From Heterobasidion occidentale (Eukaryota > Basidiomycota > Agaricomycetes > Russulales > Bondarzewiaceae): a DNA stretch of 64,000 bases. The position numbers and the translations under genes were made by a program. The stretch is from assembly GCA_039111635.1 (NCBI GenBank), contig JBCAQO010000005.1, positions 1,116,001 through 1,180,000 of the forward strand, read 5' to 3'. Below are positions 52,352-61,832 of the stretch, one piece after another. A model generated the notes under the pieces. It was not told where the DNA came from, searched no databases, and saw only the letters and a program-made list of their open reading frames with translations. Numbering within the stretch: the stretch's first letter is position 1; each line of letters opens with the position of its first letter.

Positions 52352-54283
52352 TCACGACATGCCCGCCCAGTCAGCGAAGATCTCATCTTCCTCGGCAAGG
52401 TCATAAGGCGGCATGTCCCCGTCTGAGTCTACGTCCTCGTCCATGTCCACGTCCACATCCACGTCCTCGTCCTCGTCCTCTGACCCTTCGAAGAACGCAA
52501 AGTGATCCACGTTTTTCCGCAGCCAGTTTTCGTCCTCGCTTTCCACGTCGTCCTCGAGCTCCATATACACCCCCTTGAACCGCTGCGCCTGCCGCGCCTC
52601 GATGAGCTTGCGCATCTGCGATCCCGGTATGCCTGTGGTGGAGATCGTATGCAAGTGCGGGAGGAACATGCCCTCCTGCGCAGGCGACTCCGTCGTCGTC
52701 GCTGCCGCCGCCGCCGCCGTTGACGAAGACGACGACGGCTGAGCGGGCTCGGACGGTCCGGCGATCAGCTTTTCGAAGAAGGCGGTGTCGAGGTGGTTGC
52801 AGTTGATGTTGAGCATCTTCACGTTCGGCATCGCGGCGTACAGCGTCTCGATCGCGGCGTGGCCGCACGGGAGGCCGGAGAGCTTGACGCCCTCGAGCGT
52901 GCGCAGCATCGAGCGCGCGTGGCCGGGCAGCGGCGCGGCCATCTGCGCGACGAGCGTGGAGTAGTCGTCCTGGTCAAAGTCGAGCGCGAGGTCGACGAGG
53001 CCCGGGAAGACGAGGCGCTCGAGGAGCGCGGCGGCGTACGCGGGCTCGAGGAAGGAGAGCACGAGGCTGCGCACGGAGGGCAGCTCGATGCGCTCGCTCG
53101 GCCAGTCGCGCGGGTCGCCTGCGGGGCCGGAGAGGCAGAGCGTGAGCGTCTCGAGGTTCGGCGAGCGCACGAGCATGCGCGCGAAGTCCGCGTAGGCGGG
53201 GCGCACGTCTTTGGTGTGGTACGCGAGCTCGAGCTCCTCGAGGCCGGCGAGGAAGTCGCAGCGGCCCCAGTCGAGGTGCACGCCCCAGAACGCGCAGTGC
53301 GTCATGCGCGGCGCGTGCCCGCCGAAGGGCACCGTCGGCGCGGCGAGCGTCGGGTGCCGGAACGTGTCGTAGTCCTCGCAGTCCTCGTAGTGGTAGAGGT
53401 GCAGGTGCCGCAGCTCCGGCGCGGGGGGCGCGGCGGCGAGGGACTGCAGCGTGTGGTGCATGATGAGGTAGTCCTCGACGATAAGCTCGAACACGAACCA
53501 CCGCCCGACCTCGGGCATGACGAGAGTCTGGATGGTCGCGAGGTCCTGCGGGGAGAACGGGGGGCCTGGCGAGCCTTTCAATTTTGACGAGCGAGGGGGG
53601 GCGGTGGTCGTCGACAGCGCGCCCTCGGCCGCCGCCTCGCCCTCAAGCGCAAAGTTCTGCTCGTCTTCTGCCTCTTCGTCTTCTGCCTCCTCTTCGTCGT
53701 CGTCTTCAAAGTCCTCGACGTCGCTGTCTCCGGCGCAGTTGATGGCGATGAACAGCGGACAACCTTGGGAGCGCTCGATCCACGCCTTGGACTTGTCGAA
53801 CGGCGGGCCCTCATTAAACGTCAGATGCACCCACAGATTTGGGGTCTGCAGCGCGACCTCGCGCCATCGCCGACACACATGAGAGACTAGCACCTGGAAC
53901 TCGAGCTCAGGCCGATCCTCCTCCTCTTCTTCGTCGTCCTCCCCATCCTCGCTCTCGTCGTCAGAATTCAATACACCCATCTCGAGCTCGAGCTCATCCT
54001 CGTCGTCGCTGTCCTCGTCGTCGCCCTCGGCCCGCTTCCGCGCGTCGCTCTCCGCGCCGATCTCGAAGATGTAGGTGAGAAGCTCGGTGGGGAGCCCATT
54101 GATGGGGCAGCCCTCTTTCGGGGGGATGTACGGGTTGCCCGCCGAGAGCGTTTCCGGGGTGTCCTCTGCAGTGTCGAAGTGCGTGAGCTCGAGGAGGTTG
54201 AAGTTCCCCGAATCGATCTTCTCCTGCTCGATCTTGATGATCGTGGTGGGCATGATGCGGGGGCGCTCGACGTGGGTGCGCAT
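52352..54283 (-). CDS. Intronless F-box protein with acidic insertion inside the F-box
   Basis: Single exon. ATG 54283 (MRTHVERPRIMPTTIIK) is preferred to the in-frame ATG 54379, which adds a Lys-rich leader. The F-box begins INGLPTELLTYIFEIGAE, but its second half (VSHVCRRWREVALQTPNLWV) comes only after about 60 residues rich in D and E. A second acidic run (DDDEEEAEDEEAEDEQ) follows the F-box. Leucine-rich repeats follow, for example LEELELAYHTKDV and NLETLTLCLSG, ending in another acidic stretch (EDEDEDVDVDVDMDED). F-box proteins select substrates for SCF ubiquitin ligase. Codon use is very GC-rich and uniform, and the frame is intact over 640 codons. Confidence 0.85.
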   Translation of the reverse strand: MRTHVERPRIMPTTIIKIEQEKIDSGNFNLLELTHFDTAEDTPETLSAGNPYIPPKEGCPINGLPTELLTYIFEIGAESDARKRAEGDDEDSDDEDELELEMGVLNSDDESEDGEDDEEEEEDRPELEFQVLVSHVCRRWREVALQTPNLWVHLTFNEGPPFDKSKAWIERSQGCPLFIAINCAGDSDVEDFEDDDEEEAEDEEAEDEQNFALEGEAAAEGALSTTTAPPRSSKLKGSPGPPFSPQDLATIQTLVMPEVGRWFVFELIVEDYLIMHHTLQSLAAAPPAPELRHLHLYHYEDCEDYDTFRHPTLAAPTVPFGGHAPRMTHCAFWGVHLDWGRCDFLAGLEELELAYHTKDVRPAYADFARMLVRSPNLETLTLCLSGPAGDPRDWPSERIELPSVRSLVLSFLEPAYAAALLERLVFPGLVDLALDFDQDDYSTLVAQMAAPLPGHARSMLRTLEGVKLSGLPCGHAAIETLYAAMPNVKMLNINCNHLDTAFFEKLIAGPSEPAQPSSSSSTAAAAAATTTESPAQEGMFLPHLHTISTTGIPGSQMRKLIEARQAQRFKGVYMELEDDVESEDENWLRKNVDHFAFFEGSEDEDEDVDVDVDMDEDVDSDGDMPPYDLAEEDEIFADWAGMS

Positions 54284-57200
54284 TGCAGAGATCGAGCTGA
54301 ACGGCTGAGGTAGGTTGGAGGCGATACTGTAATGATTTGCAGATCTCTTTTTTTTGCTTTTGCAAATGGCGATCTTCACGTGGTGCTGCGTAACTTGGCT
54401 TTTCGCGAGTATGACTCAGCAGGCCTACTATGTAGCTCCCAGAGTGCCCTTGCATCCACGACGATCTTCTGTTTGGTCAGCACTGGGCTCTACCACCTCG
54501 CTATATCCACACCACAGCCCATCGCCGGCAGCACGCCGTCTCCTGAGGCGCTGCGCGCGCAATCTAGGCTACAAGGCCGCCCCAGCTCTCCTACACCCGC
54601 CTAGATCGAAATGATCGTCGAGTCCCCAGGTATCGCTGCGGTCCATTTGCGCTGGTATGCATGCGTATTAGGGGCAGCGCGAGGACGCCTGGCCGCTCCA
54701 AGCTTGCCCGCTTGGCACTCGGCGGGATCCTAGGAGCATCATGCACCGCGTCTGGCGTTCGCAGACGCAATCTATCAGTATGTATGCGCACGCGCCCTGG
54801 GCAGGACCTGGTCGGCGCGCGGATCGTCCGGAGCTGGGCGTGCGCTGTAGGCTGCGGGTATAGAAGCTTCGAGGCATGGCGCGCGTTCTGCGCCCTCGCC
54901 CACGCCGACGGCAGTGCGGCTCTGTCTGGATTATGGAAGGACGCGCGCGGCGCGCGAGCAGTCTTTCTTTCTACGCAGTGTGGATTCGCGACGCGCCGCT
55001 ATCCGTGCGTGATGGCTGGCGGCGATCCAGCCGCGTCTGCAAAGAAGCAGAGGGCAGCCGAGCGACGGTTATTTGACAGTTAATGGCACCATTCGGAGGG
55101 GCGAATGCATCGCTGGGCATGGAACGCCTCGTCGGAGTCTCCTATCCTATCGCGGTGTCTGGGCATTTTTCCAGCTAGCCGCTTCGCATTCGGCTTCTGC
55201 GCGCCCGCGTGTCTGGAAGCTGAATGTTCGGCAATTGGGTTATTGGCCCTCCTGTCGAGGCGGGGCGCGCAGCGCGCAGCGCTCGGCATCCGAGTTATGG
55301 GTCCACGATCTAGGTACTACATGTCCATCGCGAACCCGCCCGCCTCTACTCCCCTTCGAGGCGCACGCGCTCTGGCACTCTGGCAGTGCCCGACCGCCGG
55401 TGGGCACCGCCAACGCGAATGAATCCCGAAAGCGGCTCCATCAACATTCGCACCCCTGGCTGTTCTTTACATGGAGTCGCGGCTGCATCCTCGCACAGGC
55501 TCTTTGCGCGCGCGCGCGCCTCGCGTTCACCCCGATGCCCGAGCCTGGAGGCTTCGTCGTCTTTACCCCCTTTCGCGTCGCCTTCCATGCCTGACACGCC
55601 ACGCCACGCCACGCCACGCGATGTCGTCAGCGCGCGCTCGTCTTAATTCTCGCTCCCCCCCTCCCCTCGGCTGGCCACTCTACCATCGCGTCTCAGCTCG
55701 CTCCTTTACGGAGCTCCGCCCCGCGACGCTTGCGTGGGATAGCGTGACCTCGCGCACAGGGAGGATAGCGGGCGTATGCGCAGCTCCCGAGTCGACGTCG
55801 GGGCTCGTAGTATGCTTAATACTTATAGTATGCGCCACGCCGGCGAATCAACGCTTGCACGGCCGGTCACCAGAACTCGCAGCACAGCGGACTAACGAAC
55901 TCTGATGAAGTACTATACTAATGAGCACTCATGAGCAGACGCGCCGCCGATCGCAGCGTTGGTTCGATTAGCGCGTTCCGAGCGCCTGGTATGTAAAGCT
56001 TTAGCCTGAATCGGGCCGTTGTGCGCTTTTGGGGCGAGCGATTGGGCGAGGGTGGCTAGCTAACGTTAATTGTTCGAAGGTTGTTCGATGATGATTCTTC
56101 GATGGCGGTTGACGCTCGCTTGGTTGTTCGCTCGCCTGTTGGCGTGTGCGGGTGCTTCGCGTTCTGGACGTCTTTAGCCCGTTTGATCGTTTGATCGTTT
56201 CTTTTGAACGGGGGAAGGGTGCTTTGAGGATGTTTTAAGGATGTTTTGGGCGCTGGGCGCTGGGTGCTGGGTGCTTGGCGCGAGCTGCTCGAGTGATAGC
56301 GATGGGTTCGGTTGATCATCGCCTTGCTCGTGCTCTACTCGATTGTGCCTTGGAGGCTTTGAAGTCTCAGTTAGCGATCTGGCTTTTTTTGCGTATTAGC
56401 GCTGTACTGCACTGCGTCGATAGACGTCGGGCGTCGGGCGTCGGGCGTCGAGTCGACGAGCCAGAGAATGCCATCGTGTCACTGTAATTATGTAGGATGA
56501 AGCTGTACTTTCAACATTGTGATTTATTTAATAGAGCGCGTGCAGTGGGCGACGCTGATTGGGCCGGCACGATCGGGGGCACGGGATCGAGGATCGAGGA
56601 TCAGTGACGCCAGTGATTGGCCCCGTCTCGGGATGCGATAGGGAACTCGAGCGCGGATCGCGTCGTCGGGGATCCGCTAATGCCTGAAGCGCTGCTCGGC
56701 CCACCCACAGCGAGCCGAGCATTATATAGACGGTTCGACGGCGCTTCTGGCCTAGCAGGTAGGGGGCTGGGGCTTTAGGACGACGGTGGGTCGAGGTAGG
56801 TCGACGGAGGGCGTCCCGCGGAGCACGCTAAAGGTTATATTGTATGGGTGCGGTGAGTAGCGCAGTGCTGTCTGAGTGCGTTGATTTCATTTTGGACGCG
56901 CTTCTCGGGCGATGGGCGTGCATGGATGTCCATTCGGCACCACTGCGTGTGAGGTTTATCTGGGGCTGTAAGCGGGGAGATCTGCGACGGGGGCGCTCGT
57001 GCGGGGAGAGAGGGAGGCTCCCACGGGGACCCAGGATGGAGGAGGAGGCGCGGGGCTAGGATCGTGTTGGAGGCGCGGGGGAATTGTCAGAGGGCGGCGA
57101 GGAGGAGGATGGGGATGGGCGGTGGGGAGGATAGGACGTGGGACGGAAGCAGGGCGGATCTGGCCGCGTCGTGGAGGCCATTTAGCCATGTGGATCAGGG

Positions 57201-57454
57201 AGGGGATGTGGCTGGGGAGACCACCTAAATAATGGAGTGGCGGCGGGGGGAGTGCGTCGAGGGGCCATGAGGCTGCCGGATATGGGCATAGGCAGGTGTG
57301 GACGGACGGATGCGGAGTTTGGGGGATGACAGCGAAGGGAGGGATTTGGAAATGGGGAAGCCGGGAGCGACAGCCCTGCGCACATCCAACCCAGACCTCT
57401 AAAGGCTGCCATGGCTCGTGCTCGCTCCGACGTCGCCTCCTCCCCCTCGCAGCC
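54284..57454. other. 3.2-kb gene-poor GC-rich gap
   Basis: Overlapping frames on both strands are Arg/Pro/Ala-rich and have no domains. Simple repeats occur: ACGCC units near 55594-55619, GCTGG-type units near 56250-56280, CGTCGGG at 56425-56450. The right end holds the promoter of the RGS gene. No transposon hallmark, tRNA or rRNA seen. Confidence 0.5.
56425..56450 (+). repeat. Heptamer tandem repeat CGTCGGG
   Basis: Three full copies and a partial fourth of CGTCGGG in non-coding DNA. Confidence 0.85.
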
Positions 57455-59686
57455 ATGGCCACGAGGAGACCGTCGTCCGTGCGCACGGCCCCGCACGAGA
57501 AACAGCCAAAGACGTTCACTCTCACCCTCAAGGCCCTCCTCACCCTCCCGGTTCGTCGGTGTCCTTTTACCCCCGCCTACTAATCTCTCATCTCCCCCCA
57601 GTACCGCCTCTGCAACCCTCCTCCCGCCGTCGGCAAAGTCCGCTCTTGTCAAGGTGCGTCTCGTCCCACCTCGGGCCTTTCGCGCCTATCTGACCCTTCC
57701 CCCGAGTCACCCCCATCTTCAAGGTTCAGCTCGAGGATGTCCTCAACAGGAAGCACTTGCCTCCCCTTGGTGCGTTTGCTTCTCTCTCCTCCCCCTCCCT
57801 CTCGCTCAACATCTCCCAGGCCTCAAGGACTTTGAGGAATGGCTGCTTTTCGTCGAGGGCTGCCCCGAGAACCTGTCCGTCCCCCTCCCCCTCCTCCCGC
57901 TCCCCAGCCATGCTCACCCGTCCCCTTCAGGTATTTTATGCTCTGGCTGAAGGACTACACCGCCCGCTACGACCAGTGGGCAGCCCAGAACAAGCCTCCA
58001 AAGCCCATCCTCGTCGGCAAAGAGCAGTATCGCTTCTCCACCCCACCACAGCCCTCCTCCAACCTCACCCTCCTCTACCTCCGCGCCAAACAGACCTTCT
58101 TCACCCCAAACGCCGACTACGAGCTCAACATCCCCTCCGACATCCTCACCCCCTTCCACACCGGCCAGTTCGCCTCCCCCATCCCAGAGCCCATCCTCTT
58201 TGCTCAGGTCGCCGCGGAGGTACACAAGATGCTCAAGGACTCCCTCGATCGCTTCGTTCTCGCCGCATACAACAACGTCGGCACAAATCGCGCCTACTGC
58301 GGCATGGTCGGCGGCATCGTGATCATGCTCCTCGGCTCCGTCGCACCCCTCGCCGTCAATTTTGCCAATGGGAGAGCCCGTTGGCTCAGGCTCCTCGCCC
58401 TCCCCGGCATGTGGCTCGGTCTCACCGTCTTGTTGGCCAGCCTCCACGGGGTGCGTTGATCCTGTCGCGTCCGTCCTCGAGACTGATCGGTCCGCACAGG
58501 TCTGCATGATGGTCTACATATTCGGCGACCTCCGCCAGCTGCGCAAATTTGAGCTCGCCCGTCCCCGCATCTCCGCCCCAGACCGCTCGGCGTGAACGAC
58601 GCCCACACCCGCCCCATGATGTCCATATCCGCCCCGATCTCCGCAAAGCTCGCACCCGCGACCATCCTGCCGTACGCATATACGGGCCCTCCTCCCGCCT
58701 TCTCACCGCCCGGCGTGCCCTTTCCGCTTTCGCAGCCACGCCGGCCGACGATCACGATCCCAATGCCCCCACCACCCGCCGTCATGGCGCCTCACCACGC
58801 GAGGCGGGCCACGTCGTCATCGTCCCCGGCCACCTCGCTCTCGACGCCCTACGATAACGCCTCGGACTACTCCGCCTCGACCTCCTCTCTCACGACCTCG
58901 TCAGGAGGACGCGGCGCACAGGATCGTGATTTCGCCTGCGTATTACGACGAGGACCCCGCCCCAGAAGGCCCCGCGACGCACACGGGCCCCTTTCCGCCG
59001 TTTTTGCTCAAACACGCGACGAGCGAGCCCTTTGGCGGCGCGTACCGCTTCGGTACTGCAGAACGCGACGTGCACACGGCCGAGTGCCGCTCCGCGCGCG
59101 CGTGCGGCATCGCCGCCACCGCGGGCTTCATCCGCCCGTTCGACGACGACGACGCCTCGAGCTTGGCCTCGCGCGCCGAGATCGGCAGCCTCGACTCGTT
59201 CGACTTTGACGCGCTCCCCCCGCGCGAGGACGCCCGCGCGCCGTGCATATGCGGCTCGTCGGCCGTCCCGTCGTCTGCCGCGCTGCCGCACGCCGCCGCG
59301 CGCGTGTACGAGAAGGACGAGAAGGAGATGATGAGCCCGCGCGCGCTCGAGGAGGGCCACCCGCCACGCTGCGCCGAGCTCTCGCCGACGACGATGCTCG
59401 CGCGCACGCAGTACAAGTGCAAGCGCGTGCCGCCGCCGCCGTGTCGCCCGACGAGCCCGACGAGCCGCGCTGCAAGGCGGCGTACGTGCGCCCCGAGCCG
59501 GAGGTCGTGCTGGCGCAGGAGCGCCGCACGCGCGCGGTGCCCGCGTTCGGCCCGCTCACGAAGGTGCTGAGCCCGGTCGTGACGCGCGCGCAGTGGGAGA
59601 TCGTGATGCGGAGCATGGCGCTCGCGGCGCTGGCCTCGCTCGTCTTCGTCGGCAGCCTCTTGGCGGTGCCGCCGCGGCTGCGGTGA
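57455..59686 (+). CDS. RGS-domain membrane protein, several frame breaks
   Basis: ATG 57455 gives MATRRPSSVRTAPHEKQPKT. An RGS-like region follows across short introns: VQLEDVLNRKHLPPLGLKDF, EEWLLFVEGCPENL, YFMLWLKDYTARYDQW, then TPNADYELNIPSDILTPF and VHKMLKDSLDRFVLAAYNNV, the usual RGS helices 5-8. Two or three membrane helices follow (AYCGMVGGIVIMLLGSVAPL; LLALPGMWLGLTVLLASLHG). A long disordered Ser/Pro tail ends in a further hydrophobic helix, SMALAALASLVFVGSLLAVP. RGS proteins speed GTP hydrolysis on G-alpha. One base is missing near 58594 and 59441, two near 58915 (probably a CA unit), and the exon 1-2 join is unclear. Fungal proteins with this layout are common and mostly uncharacterised. 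Confidence 0.75.
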
Positions 59687-60539
59687 CGCGATGCGTGGCG
59701 CGTGCTCGTTCCGTTGTTGCTACCGTTTTTTTGGCGTTTCTTTTTGGTGCTGCTGTCGCTCTCTGTTTCATTTTCTGTGTTGTTCTGGGCTGCCTGTGTT
59801 TTTCTTTTTTTTTTTGCTCCTTGCTCGCTCGCTCGATCGCCAAAATCGTTCTCCCTATCTGTGCTAACATACGCTCTCGGTCTGTATACAGTCGCCCGTC
59901 CATTCATTCGCTCGCTTCCCTTCCATCCTTCCGCCCCTCCCTTCTGTGCGTCTTCGGTTCTGGGTGCTTCGCGCCTTCACTATTGCACGATGCCGCCGAC
60001 CCCTCGCCTTTTTTCTTCTGCCACTCCACTTTTCCCGAGCTTTCTATTTGGGCACCGTGTGCTCTCAGCTGCGTCGGATGGGTCGTCCCTATTGCCGTCT
60101 GTGCTTCTGGAGGTCAGCGGTGTCGCTGGCGGCACTCCGTGGCGGACGCGCGCTGGTTCTTGGCTCCCACCCTCACTCCCACGTCTGCTCCCACTACCGC
60201 CCCATGCTCCCACTCGCATTCGCACTCCCACCCTAGTCGTCGGGGTTCTATTACCGCGCGGCCGTGCGTGCACCACCCCTGCCCCAGCAGCCCGTCCGCG
60301 GCGTCCACGCTCTCTATCGCCGCATAATCCCATCTCCACTCCCGTCCCGTGCTGGTTCCGGCGCCAGCGTCTGTTTCTTGCCGCGCGTGCTCGAGTTTCT
60401 TGATTGATTCCGAGAGAGGAGTCTGCGCTTCGCACGGGTTTACACGCGCACGGGTTTGTTCGCGGGTGCTGGGTGCGGGGTGCTGCAAGATTCGGTGCAG
60501 AGAGATTAACGTGCTTCGTGTTTCGAGCTTCGAGCTTCA

Positions 60540-60640
60540 GCTTCAGCCCCCATCGCGCATCGCACGCCACCGTCACCGTTCTCGTGCTTCAAGCTTCAGC
60601 CCGCCATCGCGCGTCGCACGCCACCGTCATCGTCCCCGTC
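60540..60640 (+). repeat. Imperfect tandem duplication, about 53 bases
   Basis: GCTTCAGCC(C/G)CATCGCGC(A/G)TCGCACGCC occurs from 60540 and again from 60593, with nearly the same continuation (CACCGTCA). The copies differ by a few substitutions and a one-base length change. Confidence 0.7.
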
Positions 60641-60976
60641 ATCGTCCCCGCCACTGTCATCTGTTTGGATCCACATGCGATTCGTTGCTCTTGTGTGAAT
60701 GGCGGCTGTCCGCGTCCGTGCACGTCTCGTCTGATCCTCCATTTCGCGCTGTCGCATGTAATGTCGCGCCGTCGACTCCACTCTCTTGCTCGCGATCCGT
60801 CTTTCACGCTCGTTCGTCAGTTCCGTTTGTTTGCATATTATCGAGTGCTCCGGGTCCGTCGCGATCGCGATCGTGATCACACTGCTGCGCGGTCTAGCGC
60901 GACGCGACGTCTGTGATTGCGCCCGCGCGCTTGTCCCGATCTGTTGCCCGCAAGTGCTCGAGTCGCTGCTGCTGCT

Positions 60977-61032
60977 TTCATTCATCCATACATTCATTCA
61001 ACACATACATTCCACACATACATTCATACATG
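60977..61032 (+). repeat. CATT/CATA tetranucleotide-type repeat
   Basis: Degenerate ATTC and CATA units (TTCATTCATCCATACATTCA and following) in non-coding DNA. Confidence 0.8.
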
Positions 61033-61186
61033 CGTTCGTCGTCAGCACGGCGAAGAACCGCCCGCATCGCGGTGTACATTATATGTACTCGGTGTAGAGC
61101 CCACCACCCACCCGCCCGTTTTTCTCTTTTCTTTTTTCTATTTTACCCTATGCTCACGCGGTCGTCGCTGGGCGGCCTTGCTACCC

Positions 61187-61250
61187 TACCTACTCGCCTA
61201 CCTACTTGCTTACTCGCTTACTCGCTTACTCGCCTACCTACGTACGTACC
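61187..61250 (+). repeat. CCTA / CTTACTCG tandem repeat
   Basis: Runs of CCTA and three successive CTTACTCG units, followed by CGTACGTACC. Confidence 0.8.
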
Positions 61251-61312
61251 GAGGTTCTTCCTTGTTTTGATCCCGCGGCGTTGCGCGGCACTGCTGCTAT
61301 GCATGCATATAG

Positions 61313-61340
61313 GCGGTGCGGTGCGGTGCGGTGCAGTGCG
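61313..61340 (+). repeat. GGTGC pentamer repeat
   Basis: About five consecutive GGTGC units (one changed to AGTGC). Confidence 0.8.
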
Positions 61341-61669
61341 TCGCGGGGTTTTTGCTGTATATATCTATCTGAAGTCGCTTGCCTCGATGAAGATCGGCGG
61401 TGCGCAAGGGACGCGTGTGTGGATTTGTTGTGTATTCGAGCGGTCGAGAGATCGGGAATCGAGTATGATACATATACAGCGCAGACAGAGACGGAGAGAC
61501 GGAGGAGAAAGAAGGGGAAGGGAAATAGGCAAGGCGCGTACAGTATAGGAGTATAGGATGCTCTAATACAAGATGACGGTGACGGTGACGGTGATGGTGG
61601 TAATGATGGTGGTGCGGTGGGTCAGTACGTGAGCGGGCAGGGATGGGGCATGGGATAACGATGACGACG

Positions 61670-61795
61670 GACAGACGACAGAAGAACAGACAGGCAGGCA
61701 GACAGGCAGACAGGCAGGCGGACAGCAACAACACAGACACAAACAGACAGAAGCACGGACAGACAGACGCACGGACAGACGCACAGGCAGGCAAC
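61670..61795 (+). repeat. ACAG/GCAG purine-rich repeat
   Basis: About 125 bases of degenerate GACA, GGCA and CACG units just beyond the TRA1 stop codon, in its 3' region. Confidence 0.8.
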
Positions 61796-61832
61796 GGCGC
61801 GACGGTTGTAGGAAGGGGCGGCAGACGAGCGC

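Larger units (their letters stand above)
59687..61832. other. 2.1-kb convergent gap rich in simple repeats
   Basis: Between the stop codons of the RGS gene and TRA1. It is rich in T/C tracts and simple repeats listed separately. Open frames here (for example 59702-60403 plus) are low-complexity Ser/Phe/Arg and not supported. Confidence 0.55.

Noticed and set aside
54661..55905. Plus-strand frames of 100-170 codons in the gene-poor gap
   Set aside because: Arg/Ala/Pro/Ser-rich translations typical of random GC-rich sequence, with equally long frames on the other strand.
55950..55975. tRNA-like GGTTCGATT box
   Set aside because: No matching acceptor stem, D arm or anticodon arm around it.
59702..60916. 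Long plus-strand frames rich in Ser, Phe and Leu
   Set aside because: They follow T/C tracts and simple repeats after the RGS gene stop; no domain and no splice sites. Hydrophobic runs come from poly-T.
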